In this document: positions 18,630 through 27,214 of the stretch, piece by piece
Layout of the letters: each line of letters opens with the position of its first letter
How positions within the stretch are numbered: the first letter of the stretch is position 1
Assembly (NCBI RefSeq): GCF_001647675.1
Contig: NZ_CP015594.1
Span: 992,001-1,056,000 of the forward strand
Direction of reading: 5' to 3'
DNA length: 64,000 bases
Source: Acinetobacter sp. NCu2D-2
GTDB taxonomy: Bacteria > Pseudomonadota > Gammaproteobacteria > Pseudomonadales > Moraxellaceae
Position numbers and translations under genes: made by a program
The notes under the pieces: model-generated
Databases searched by the model: none
The model's input: the letters and a program-made list of their open reading frames with translations, nothing else
What the model was told of the DNA's origin: nothing

Positions 18630-19598
18630 ATGAAGCAAAAAGTTGTTGTATTTAGTCAGATTGATTCAGAAATTCAAAGTAAATTAGAACAACGTTATGA
18701 AGTCATCAATATTAATCCTAAATTGGGTGACGTTAATCAACAACTTTTACAACATGTTGCAAATGCGGATGGCATGATTGGTGCGGGGCGCATGTTGAAT
18801 GAAGCTAATTTGAATACGGCACAACAACTCAAAATTATTTCAAGTGTCAGTGTCGGTTACGATAACTATGATTTAAATTATTTAAATGAAAAAAATATTT
18901 ATTTGGCACATACCCCACATGTTTTAACAGAAACGACTGCAGACTTAGCTTTTACGTTATTGATGTCAGCGGCCCGAAAAGTACCGTATTTAGATCAATG
19001 GACCAAGCAAGGTCAATGGAAGCGGACAGTAGGTATCAATGAGTTTGGAGTGGATATTTTTGGAAAAACACTCGGAATCATTGGCTTGGGTCATATTGGT
19101 GCAGCAATTGCACGCCGTGGTCATTACGGCTTCAATATGAATATTCTGTATCACAATCGCCGTGAAAAAATTGAATTGGCTGAAGCCTTAAATGCTCAAT
19201 ATTGTGATCTTGCGTCCTTACTCGCGCAGTCAGACTTTGTCGTGGTTGCGGTAGATTTGAATGCAGATTCAAAACATTTAATAGGTGCGCTTGAGCTTGC
19301 GAAAATGCAGCCACATGTGGTGCTGGTAAATATTTCACGAGGTTCAGTGATTGATGAACAGGCTTTGATTGACGCGCTTAAAGCAAAAAGAATTTTTGCA
19401 GCGGGCTTAGATGTCTATCAAATAGAGCCATTACAAGATTCTGAGCTGTTCAGCTTAGATAATGTAGTGACTTTGCCACATGTGGGTTCTGCAACAGCAC
19501 AGACACGAAAAAGAATGTCGGAACTTGCTTATCAAAACTTGGTAGAGGCTTTGGAGGGTAGAACACCGCGTTATGTGGTGAATCCTAAATTTGCATAA
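18630..19598 (+). CDS. ghrB: D-2-hydroxyacid dehydrogenase, GhrB-like
   Basis: 322-aa NAD(P)-dependent reductase of glyoxylate/hydroxypyruvate type. The Rossmann motif GLGHIGAAIARR (about 151) is present. Catalytic residues are the Arg in NISRGSVID, the Glu in IEPL and the His in PHVGSAT, all intact. The substrate-side motif VSVGYDNYD is also typical. The GhrB name is a best fit among glyoxylate reductases; 2-ketogluconate reductase is the alternative. Starts 5 bp after the HolD-like gene. Confidence 0.85.
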   Translation: MKQKVVVFSQIDSEIQSKLEQRYEVININPKLGDVNQQLLQHVANADGMIGAGRMLNEANLNTAQQLKIISSVSVGYDNYDLNYLNEKNIYLAHTPHVLTETTADLAFTLLMSAARKVPYLDQWTKQGQWKRTVGINEFGVDIFGKTLGIIGLGHIGAAIARRGHYGFNMNILYHNRREKIELAEALNAQYCDLASLLAQSDFVVVAVDLNADSKHLIGALELAKMQPHVVLVNISRGSVIDEQALIDALKAKRIFAAGLDVYQIEPLQDSELFSLDNVVTLPHVGSATAQTRKRMSELAYQNLVEALEGRTPRYVVNPKFA

Positions 19599-19683
19599 TA
19601 ATAAATAACATAATCTTGCGTATATGCTCAAAGTTCGATGCTATATTCATAAGTGTGAAGTGTGGGTATTTAGAGATTTTTCA

Positions 19684-21126
19684 TTGAAACGATTGTTTTT
19701 GGCATGTGGTTTAAGTTTGTGTATGGTAAATACACATACTGAAGAAATTGGTTTTCAACAAAACTCTGCACAGTTTAATGTTCCTGAAATTGGTTCAGGG
19801 GTGGGCTTAATCGATCAACAAAAAGAAAAAATAATCGGTGAAAAAGTTTATCGAGAAGTTCAAGCCAAAATGCCAGTGATTCAAAACCCATGGTTAGAGG
19901 ATCAACTTTTTTCAGTATTTTCACATATTTTGAGTCAAACACAATTGCAGCAACCCATTGGATTATTAGTCATTAATGATCCTCAAATTAATGCTTTTGC
20001 TGTGCCGGGTGGATTATTTGCACTGAATCTTGGTTTATTGAATTCAGCAAAAAATATTGATGAAGTGGCAGGGGTGATGTCACATGAAATTGCACACGTT
20101 ACACAACGTCATTACAGTCGCTCTCAAGAAGCATTTAAAGGGCAAGGATTACTCGCTTTAGCGGGAATTTTAGTTGGAGCCTTAGTCGCTTCTCAAGCGG
20201 ATGGCGATGCAGGCGCTGCGGTGATGTTAGGCTCTCAAGCCGCATTATTGGATAAGCAATTATCGTATAGCCGAAATCAAGAGCGTGAAGCGGATCGTAT
20301 TGGTATGCAGTATATGTATGCTTCAGGCTATAACCCGCAAAGTATGGCAGATTTTTTTGAAGTGATGCATCGCTCTACTAGCCGTTTAAGCTTTATGCCA
20401 GATTTTTGGTATACGCATCCATTGACCAGTGAGCGTATGAGCGAAGCAAGGTTACGTGCAAATCAATTGCCTGCAGTTAAACCTAAATTACGCGATCAAG
20501 AGTATGAATTAATTCGTTGGTATAGCTGTGTGCTGTCAGGTCAAACCACTGAACAACAACTTATTGGTTTAGCTCAGCAAAATAACTTTGCTGCTCAAAT
20601 GGCTTTGGCTGCTTATTATGTTGAAAAAAATGATTATCAGGCTGCGCAAAGTGCTTTAAATCAAGCGAAAAAAATCAGCTCAAATCATCCCTTACTGACT
20701 TTATTGCAAACTGATGTTTATCTGGGGCGTAATCAAGTTGCTGAGGCTTTAGGTATTATACGTACTGCGGCAATTGTTATGCCTGAGCATCGTGCGTTGA
20801 ATTATAAGTATGCTGAAGCATTAATTCGAGCAAATCAATCTACAGATGCCAAAGCAGTTATACAGCATTTTTTAAAGAACAATGAGCGTGATTTATCGGG
20901 TTGGCGACTTATGCAAATGGCGACGATTGCAGATGCAGCTTCACCTGTAAAAGCGATCAATGTTTTGCGTTATCGTGCAGAAGTGGAGTATTGGTCGGGT
21001 CAGGAAGAAACAGCGATTAAGACTTTATTGCATGCACAGCGTATTAGTAAATCAAATCAATCTTTGAGTCATACAATAAGTGCAAGATTGAAACAAATGC
21101 AAAAAGAACGACAATATAAAATCTAG
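19684..21126 (+). CDS. M48-family metalloprotease with TPR domain, BepA-like
   Basis: Periplasmic zinc protease for outer-membrane protein quality control, by analogy with E. coli BepA. I chose the TTG at 19684 (480 aa): AGAG lies 8 bp before it and it opens a clean signal peptide, KRLFLACGLSLCMVNTHT. The frame extends to an ATG at 19624 without ribosome-binding sequence. Zinc motif HEIAH is followed by the downstream Glu in READRIG. AVPGG and the NAF block before it are usual. The C-terminal about 190 residues form TPR-like helices. The stop codon falls in a tandem duplication (see 21117-21184). Confidence 0.88.
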   Translation: MKRLFLACGLSLCMVNTHTEEIGFQQNSAQFNVPEIGSGVGLIDQQKEKIIGEKVYREVQAKMPVIQNPWLEDQLFSVFSHILSQTQLQQPIGLLVINDPQINAFAVPGGLFALNLGLLNSAKNIDEVAGVMSHEIAHVTQRHYSRSQEAFKGQGLLALAGILVGALVASQADGDAGAAVMLGSQAALLDKQLSYSRNQEREADRIGMQYMYASGYNPQSMADFFEVMHRSTSRLSFMPDFWYTHPLTSERMSEARLRANQLPAVKPKLRDQEYELIRWYSCVLSGQTTEQQLIGLAQQNNFAAQMALAAYYVEKNDYQAAQSALNQAKKISSNHPLLTLLQTDVYLGRNQVAEALGIIRTAAIVMPEHRALNYKYAEALIRANQSTDAKAVIQHFLKNNERDLSGWRLMQMATIADAASPVKAINVLRYRAEVEYWSGQEETAIKTLLHAQRISKSNQSLSHTISARLKQMQKERQYKI

Positions 21127-21184
21127 TGTGATTGAAAAGATAGAGAAGAATAAAATCTAGTGTGATTGAAAAGATAGAGAAGAG
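21117..21184. repeat. Two tandem copies of a 34-bp unit across a stop codon
   Basis: 21117-21150 and 21151-21184 are identical except for the last base (A/G). The stop codon of the M48 protease gene lies in the first copy. The second copy is entirely untranslated. It looks like a recent slippage duplication. Confidence 0.9.
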
Positions 21185-21267
21185 ATTTTTATTTGTTAGA
21201 TATGCTGTGTGAACTGACTTAGATTTAAGGCAGTTCAACGCAAGTATAGATTTTTTATGATGCGGGA

Positions 21268-21714
21268 TTACGCAAGTTTTGCTTTAATTTTTGCAGAAAC
21301 TTGTGCAGGATCGGCGCGTCCGGCTATGAGCGGACGCAGAGAATTCATCACCTTACCCATATCTTTCATGCTAGTAGCTTCTTGCGCTGCAATCGTTTGC
21401 GCAATGATGGAATCAAGTTCTTCCTCAGTCATAGCTTCTGGTAGAAATTGAGAGAGAACCTCAACTTCGGCTTGTTCCTTACTAGCTAAATCTTCTCGAC
21501 CAGCACCAGAAAAGGCTTTGATCGATTCTTTACGTTGTTTAATTTGTTTTTCAATGACCGCAAGAACTTGAGCGTCGTCAAGTTCTTTGCGCTCATCGAC
21601 TTCGATTTGCTTAATTGCTGCCTGTAAACTACGTATTACCGTCAACTTGTCCATTTCCTTAGCACGCATAGTTGCTTTTAGAACGTCCATGATTTGGGTT
21701 TTTAAAGTAGTCAT
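21268..21714 (-). CDS. yqeY: GatB/YqeY domain protein
   Basis: 148-aa helical protein related to the tRNA-binding C-terminal domain of the GatB amidotransferase subunit. LKATMRAKEMDKLTVIRSLQAAIKQ (by key residues: Lys-rich first helix then TVIRSL), and the later GREDLASKEQ and MGKVMNSLRP are family hallmarks. Function unknown, presumed tRNA-related. It lies 33 bp downstream of rpsU in the same direction, an arrangement often seen in the rpsU-dnaG-rpoD region. Confidence 0.93.
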   Translation of the reverse strand: MTTLKTQIMDVLKATMRAKEMDKLTVIRSLQAAIKQIEVDERKELDDAQVLAVIEKQIKQRKESIKAFSGAGREDLASKEQAEVEVLSQFLPEAMTEEELDSIIAQTIAAQEATSMKDMGKVMNSLRPLIAGRADPAQVSAKIKAKLA

Positions 21715-21747
21715 TTATATTGTCCAGGCAGTAATCACAAATTAATC

Positions 21748-21963
21748 TTAGTAAAGGCGAGTAGTACGTACTGATTCACGCGCCAATTTCTTTTGGTAGC
21801 GTTTAACAGCAGCAGCTTTTTTACGTTTACGTTCTTGAGTAGGTTTTTCGTAGAATTCACGTTTACGAACGTCAGCAAGAACACCTGCTTTTTCGCATGA
21901 ACGTTTGAAACGACGGATAGCTACGTCTACTGGTTCGCCTTCTTTCAATTTAACTTGTGGCAT
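21748..21963 (-). CDS. rpsU: 30S ribosomal protein S21
   Basis: 71 aa, the standard length. It starts [27 protein letters not shown] and ends in the Arg/Lys-rich tail RTTRLY. It is needed for translation initiation on the small subunit. Divergent from tsaD, with the classic rpsU/tsaD shared intergenic region (146 bp). yqeY lies downstream. Confidence 0.98.
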
Positions 21964-22109
21964 GAAGAATCCTCATAAAGTTATGGATAAGATCAGAGCC
22001 GAATTGCTCTTGATCACAAGTGAAGGTCAGTATTTTACTCATTTACATCTCATACCACAAGCCTATAATAGTAGCCGCAATACATTTGATACAGGTTATA
22101 GGCAGTTTA

Positions 22110-23126
22110 ATGATCGTTTTAGGCTTAGAAACATCATGTGATGAAACAGGGCTTGCGCTTTATGACAGCGAGTTGGGTTTACGTGGACAGGTGCTTTATA
22201 GTCAGATTAAACTGCACGCAGAGTACGGTGGTGTAGTGCCAGAATTGGCTTCACGTGACCACGTACGTAAACTGATTCCTTTAATTAATCAGTTACTCGA
22301 ACAAACAGGTGTTAAGAAATCTGAGATTGATGCCGTCGCTTATACGCGTGGTCCCGGTTTGATGGGCGCACTGATGACAGGTGCATTGTTTGGTCGTACT
22401 TTGGCATTTGCTTTAAATAAGCCTGCGATTGGTGTGCATCATATGGAAGGTCATATGTTGGCACCGCTTTTATCTAAAACGCCACCAGAGTTCCCATTTG
22501 TAGCATTGTTAGTTTCTGGTGGACACTCACAATTGATGGCGGCTTATGGCATTGGTCAATATGAGCTTTTAGGTGAGTCAATTGATGATGCAGCAGGTGA
22601 AGCATTTGATAAAGTCGCGAAAATGATGGGTTTGCCATATCCAGGTGGTCCAAATATTTCACGCCTTGCAGAACAGGGAAATCCTGAAGCATTTGCATTC
22701 CCACGTCCGATGTTGCACCAAGATTTAACGTTCTCATTTAGTGGTTTAAAAACCGCAGTTTCAGTACAAATGAAAAAATTGGGTGACGAAAATCGCGATG
22801 CAGATATTGCCGCAAGTTTCCAAGAAGCGATTGTGGATACTTTGGTTAAAAAATCGGTGAAAGCGCTTAAACAAACAGGTTTAAAACGTCTCGTTATTGC
22901 TGGCGGTGTGAGTGCGAATAAACGTTTACGTGAACGTTTAGAGGCGGATTTGGCGAAAATTAAATCGCAGGTCTATTATGCAGAGCCTGCGCTTTGTACC
23001 GATAATGGTGCCATGATTGCATTTGCGGGCTATCAACGTCTAAAAGCAGGTCAACATGATGGCTTAGTAGTTACTACGACACCACGTTGGCCGATGACTG
23101 AATTAAGTAATCCGACTGAAGCTTAA
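22110..23126 (+). CDS. tsaD: tRNA N6-threonylcarbamoyladenosine synthase, TsaD
   Basis: Transfers the threonylcarbamoyl group to A37 of ANN-decoding tRNAs, with TsaB and TsaE. 338 aa from the ATG at 22110, which begins [14 protein letters not shown], the canonical N-terminus; an upstream in-frame ATG at 22020 would add 30 residues without homology. Metal-binding HMEGH (about 111-115), VSGGHSQL and the nucleotide loop [11 protein letters not shown] are intact. Divergent from rpsU. Terminator follows. Confidence 0.98.
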   Translation: MIVLGLETSCDETGLALYDSELGLRGQVLYSQIKLHAEYGGVVPELASRDHVRKLIPLINQLLEQTGVKKSEIDAVAYTRGPGLMGALMTGALFGRTLAFALNKPAIGVHHMEGHMLAPLLSKTPPEFPFVALLVSGGHSQLMAAYGIGQYELLGESIDDAAGEAFDKVAKMMGLPYPGGPNISRLAEQGNPEAFAFPRPMLHQDLTFSFSGLKTAVSVQMKKLGDENRDADIAASFQEAIVDTLVKKSVKALKQTGLKRLVIAGGVSANKRLRERLEADLAKIKSQVYYAEPALCTDNGAMIAFAGYQRLKAGQHDGLVVTTTPRWPMTELSNPTEA

Positions 23127-23170
23127 AACTGTTTTATTTAGATATAAGTATTTTAAGGTTAGTAAATTTA

Positions 23171-23197
23171 AAACCCCGCATGAGCGGGGTTTTTTTA
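23171..23197. terminator. Bidirectional rho-independent terminator
   Basis: Stem AAACCCCGC / GCGGGGTTT with ATGA loop between converging tsaD and lipoprotein genes. Confidence 0.9.
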
Positions 23198-23200
23198 AGA

Positions 23201-24268
23201 TTATTTTTCACCTACAATCGTAGACCATAGGATATCTGCAACCTTTTCATTCTTCAGATATACAGCAGCTTTTAAAGAACGATCACTTTCTTGTGTCACT
23301 TTAGTAATTAAATTAGAGCTAAATAGTCCTTTTTTATGGGTAATGGCAACACTACCTTCTCGAGGTAGGTGATGATAATTATCTAATGATATTTCATCCA
23401 TAATAAATGGGGTGAATCCTGTGTCAAAATCAAATGTATAGCGGAAGTCGGCACCGAAAGGCTGACCAATCACGGTTCCTTTTGTACTCAGTTTTCGTGT
23501 TCCATTTGGGCCATTACCAAAATCATCTTCAAGCTTATACTCATAATTGACAAGTTTTAGATATTCACGACTTGTAGCTGAATAGACATCATCAGCAGTG
23601 GATGGTGCAGATGCTGTTGGTGTTACACGTTGGAAACTTAAATTTGATGTCTCAAATTTCTTAGTTTTGCCCATTGATGATTTGCTAGAGGTTAATTTCA
23701 ATGAGCCATCAATTAAATATTGATCTTTGAGATTAAAGTCAACATTACTGCCATATCTAACATTGATAAACTGAACTGTCGTTGTATCTCCATTGGTTGT
23801 TTGAATGATTTTAGAACCTGCTTTAAGGGTCTTATCTAAGATAATACAACTGTCTTTATGTTCTTTGAGAGTAAGTGTCTTTGTATTGCCACTCGTTGTT
23901 ATGTCAGCACATAATAGATTCGGGTATTTAATACTATTCACCCCAACATTATAGATTTGGACAACGCGACCTGTTCGTCCAATAGGATAGTCGGCAAAAA
24001 CCTCGCCAATCATATGTGCTAGGGCTTCGTTGTAGTCATTCGCTAATTTACTACTGTTTGATTCCCCTGAAAGTAATGCTTTAATTTTCTCAATAATTCC
24101 TTCTTCTTCAAAAGGAACAAGATCGCTCGGAACTTCGGGTGAAATTGGATCTGGTACATTCGGTGGTACATAAACATTAGAGTTTCCACCACTTCCGCCA
24201 CCACCCCCACAAGCAGCGAGTAAAAGCGTGAGTGCTGTCATTCCAAATAATTTAGTCTTCTTATCCAT
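23201..24268 (-). CDS. Lipoprotein with Gly-rich and Pro-rich linker, unknown function
   Basis: 355 aa. Signal: KKTKLFGMTALTLLLAAC, lipobox LAAC with Cys at about residue 20, so it is lipid-anchored. The mature N-terminus is GGGGGSGGNS, a flexible linker, followed by a Pro-rich segment (VPPNVPDPISPEVP). The rest is a Ser/Thr-rich, beta-type domain with no family I recognise. The layout suggests a surface or periplasmic domain on a flexible tether, as seen in several Acinetobacter lipoproteins. AGGGTAATACC precedes the ATG. Confidence 0.75.
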   Translation of the reverse strand: MDKKTKLFGMTALTLLLAACGGGGGSGGNSNVYVPPNVPDPISPEVPSDLVPFEEEGIIEKIKALLSGESNSSKLANDYNEALAHMIGEVFADYPIGRTGRVVQIYNVGVNSIKYPNLLCADITTSGNTKTLTLKEHKDSCIILDKTLKAGSKIIQTTNGDTTTVQFINVRYGSNVDFNLKDQYLIDGSLKLTSSKSSMGKTKKFETSNLSFQRVTPTASAPSTADDVYSATSREYLKLVNYEYKLEDDFGNGPNGTRKLSTKGTVIGQPFGADFRYTFDFDTGFTPFIMDEISLDNYHHLPREGSVAITHKKGLFSSNLITKVTQESDRSLKAAVYLKNEKVADILWSTIVGEK

Positions 24269-24860
24269 GGTATTACCCTCGAATCATCTATTTTCATTTT
24301 GTTTTAAGGTTGGGCGAGCTGATTGCAGAGATGATTATTAAAATGTGATGTATCTCTTGCTTAATAATTTTTCCGCATCATGTGCCACGTTTGATTTATA
24401 TTTAAGCGGAATATTTCAAAGTTTCAATTCCATGTAGAATGAGAAAAAGGTTGTAATGCAAATTTTTGAAATATTTTGAAATAAATATCTTAAATAACGT
24501 GTGGTAAGCGTAAATGTTAGGTATTTTTAATATTTATAAATATTTAATAAAAACAATTAATTGTATTAATAATCGTGTTTATAATTTGATTATGATTTTC
24601 ATTTTAATAACCATTCTTTTACGGAAAATACACAATGTTATTTATGTGATATTAATTTGTAACAAACGTAAAAATGCGACTTAAATCAAATAAATCAATT
24701 CTCTAATATGAGAAAAATATAATTATTTTGTTGTATTCGTATGTGTAATTCGGGTAGTAGTTTAGATATTTTTTTAAAATTATCGATTCAATTAATAAAT
24801 TCTTGAGGGAGTAATGCTACACACCGTCTTTAAAAAAAGTGTGTAGCACCGCATAGGAAT
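24269..24860. other. 592-bp AT-rich intergenic region
   Basis: There are no open reading frames of note. Very AT-rich. It must hold the promoter of the lipoprotein gene on the minus strand, but no box stands out above the background of A/T. At its right end lies an inverted repeat (24815-24848). Otherwise nothing is visible. Confidence 0.6.
24815..24848. repeat. 10-bp inverted repeat near the 3' end of the ATPase gene
   Basis: TGCTACACAC (24815-24824) and its exact complement GTGTGTAGCA (24839-24848) with a 14-nt spacer that holds an A8-like run. There is no T-run after the stem on either strand, so it is an atypical terminator at best. Confidence 0.7.
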
Positions 24861-25748
24861 CTATTGGATAGATTGTTCAAGTGCTTTTAAGGAGATAGCA
24901 CCAATCCAATGTTTTGAGAATTGATAAGCGGCACGACCAGAACGTTGACCACGTGATTGACACCAGCGCAAAGCTTCAGCACGCGCTTCAGGTGATAATT
25001 CAAGATGAGCTTGATTTAAATAATGCTCAACGATTTCCAAATATAAATTTTGATCCATAGGATAAAACGATAGCCATAAACCAAAACGATCTGAAAGTGA
25101 TATTTTTTCCTCAATCGCTTCTTGTGGATGGAGTTCTGTGTATTGAGGGACATCTACCTTGGTTGCAGGTGTATTTTCATGCATGAACTCTGGCAATAAA
25201 TGACGACGATTACTAGTGGCGTAAATCACGAAATTACTTGAACCCGATTGCAGTGAACCATCTAAAACACTTTTAAGACTGCGATAATTTTCATCTTCAG
25301 CATTAAAGGCAAGATCATCACAATAGACGATAAACTTTTCAGGGCGATCTGCGATCAGTTTTTGAATTTGAGGTAAATCCGAAAGATCATCACGTTCAAT
25401 CTCAATTAAACGTAAACCTTGTTCGGCATAATCATTTAGTAATGCACGGACAATTGACGATTTACCTGTACCACGTGAACCTGTGAGCAAAATATCGTTT
25501 GCAGGTAAGCCATTTAAAAACTGTAAGGTATTTTGAATGACTTTTTCTTTCTGACGTTCAATACCTTTTAAGTCTGAAAGATGGATAGATTTCAACTGAT
25601 GAATTGCATGGAGTTGACCATCTTGCCACTTATAAGCATATGCATCGAACGTTGGTTTATTTTTGATGGCGGGGAGGCTGTGTTGTAATTGAAGCAATAC
25701 GGTATTTAAAGATTCTAAAATGTGAACGGGTAGATTTATGGTTGCCAT
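24861..25748 (-). CDS. ATP-binding protein, DUF815 (AAA+-like)
   Basis: 295 aa. Walker A GSRGTGKSS (about 88-96), Walker B IVYCDDLAF (about 145), a sensor-like ATSNRRHL and the DUF815 signature GLWLSFYPMDQNLYL. DUF815 proteins are AAA+-related ATPases of unknown task, common in proteobacteria. The gene ends close to the inverted repeat at 24815 and lies about 75 bp from the IS3 element, which separates it from the phospholipase gene beyond. Confidence 0.9.
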   Translation of the reverse strand: MATINLPVHILESLNTVLLQLQHSLPAIKNKPTFDAYAYKWQDGQLHAIHQLKSIHLSDLKGIERQKEKVIQNTLQFLNGLPANDILLTGSRGTGKSSIVRALLNDYAEQGLRLIEIERDDLSDLPQIQKLIADRPEKFIVYCDDLAFNAEDENYRSLKSVLDGSLQSGSSNFVIYATSNRRHLLPEFMHENTPATKVDVPQYTELHPQEAIEEKISLSDRFGLWLSFYPMDQNLYLEIVEHYLNQAHLELSPEARAEALRWCQSRGQRSGRAAYQFSKHWIGAISLKALEQSIQ

Positions 25749-25827
25749 GAGTGCTTATGTCGTCGAATTAAATTATAAATCAAATATTACCACCGTCTAT
25801 TTAAGGCTTAAAGCCAAATCCTTGATC

Positions 25828-26693
25828 CTAGACAGTATCGTGGACAATCGATCCCTCTAAACTTTTAATATATTTCTGTTCAAAAGCTTCTGGACTTAAC
25901 CAACCGTTTGCAGAATGCCTTCTGACCCGATTGTAATAAATCTCAATATAGTCAAACAAGACCGCATTCGCCTCTTTTCGAGTGACAAACACACTGCCAT
26001 GCACCACATGGCCTTTCAATGTATGAAAGAAGCTTTCAGTCACGGCATTATCCCATGAGCAGTATACTGCGCAAGGCCGCGTCTAGACATACTTTGAATA
26101 CAATCATTTGTCAGCAAGAGTGCTCTAAAATCACGACTACAGTACTGACTGCCTTGGTCCGAATGAACCATAACACCTGTTGGATAGCCCTGACGAGCCA
26201 TTGAATAATGAAACGCATCACACACCAATTGGCGGTCTATTCGATGGCTGGTTTGCCATCCCACGATACGACGACTAAATAGATCCAGCATCACACATAA
26301 ATACAGCCAACCTTGCTTGGTACGGATATAGGTAATATCCGTTGTCCAAACCTTGTTAGGCTGCATGACTGTAAATTGGCGATCTAACAAGTTTGGTGCT
26401 GTAGGCAAACGATGCTTTGAATCAGTCGTATACTTGTATTTACGTGCAATCTTGCTCCGTAGACCAAGTTTTTTTAGCATTCTTCCAACGGTTCGTTCGC
26501 TCATGGTGTACCCTAAATCATGCATGTCATGTACTAATGAAGGTGCACCCAATCGTGCATGATGCTGCCAATATACGGCTTTTAAATCATTATATTTCTG
26601 CGCTGGATTGGCCTGGCGTTTTCGCCAGGCATAATAGCCTGAAGTGCTGACACCCAGGCATTTACAGGCAGAAGATACAGTGACTTCATTCAC
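25828..26693 (-). pseudogene. IS3 transposase orfB, frameshifted
   Basis: The first part (26040-26693) shows an HTH_21-like start, then KVWTTDITYI (first catalytic Asp) and MVHSDQGSQY (second Asp). The second part (25828-26043) continues in another frame with AVTESFFHTLKGH (catalytic Glu) and the C-terminal YNRVRRHSANGWLSPEAFE. The break comes right after SMSRRG near 26070: about 20 nt stand where the family normally has about 6, including the perfect palindrome GCAGTATACTGC. The catalytic triad is therefore divided between frames. Normally translated as an OrfAB fusion by -1 frameshifting. Confidence 0.88.
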
Positions 26694-26707
26694 ATCCAGA
26701 TCTTGAA

Positions 26708-27070
26708 TTACCGTGTACTTTTCTTGGCATGATCTGTCAGAAAGTACACATGCGCTTTTTTTAAGATGTCATTGGCTTCCCTGAGCTGTTTGACTTCTTT
26801 CTCTAATTCTAAAATCCGCTGTTGTTCTGGTGAAAGTTGGCGTTTGCTTGAACCCGCCGGATTGATTTCACGAATCCATTTATCCAATGTTGAATAACCA
26901 ACACCTAATTTCTGGGCGATTGCAGCTAAAGATTCGTGCGAGTTTGAAAGTGCATAATCAATTGCTTGCTGTTTAAATTCAGGACTTGAGCAGCATTGCT
27001 GCGCAAGATAGCCATTTCTTGAATCTCCAAAGATTAAAGTTACGTTATCTTTAGAGGGACGTGCTGTCCA
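26708..27070 (-). pseudogene. IS3 transposase orfA, start codon lost
   Basis: The open frame reads SPEFKQQAIDYALSNSHES, a helix-turn-helix (AAIAQKLGVGYSTLDKWIRE), then a leucine-zipper-like helix (ILELEKEVKQLREANDILKKA), the standard IS3 OrfA layout. It ends in TAA at 26708. The run A7G (complement of 26755-26762), read as TTA AAA AAA G, is a typical -1 frameshift site and leads into the orfB frame. No ATG, GTG or TTG lies upstream of SPEF in this frame. An ATG with a GGAG site near 27010 is out of frame by one, so a one-base indel probably broke the start. Confidence 0.8.
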
Positions 27071-27214
27071 TTATTTTGTCTAGGATCACCTTGGCTAGAA
27101 TTGACATAAATAAAAACCAATAAAGCCATTGCGATTTGCTTAAATGTTCTGCATATTTCAACCAAACTTGTTACAAAACATAGAATGCAACATAGACAAA
27201 GGGATAGGTCTAAG

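Larger units (their letters stand above)
25823..27088 (-). mobile_element. IS3-family insertion sequence, 1266 bp, decayed
   Basis: Ends are TGATCCTAGACA at 25823 and the complement ending at 27088. The inverted similarity continues imperfectly for about 40 bp to CCCTCTAAA. Both sides carry CCT (25820-25822 and 27089-27091), a 3-bp target duplication, as usual for IS3. The minus strand carries orfA, an A7G slippery site and orfB. orfB is split by a frameshift and orfA has no evident start codon, so this copy is probably dead although its ends are intact. Confidence 0.9.
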
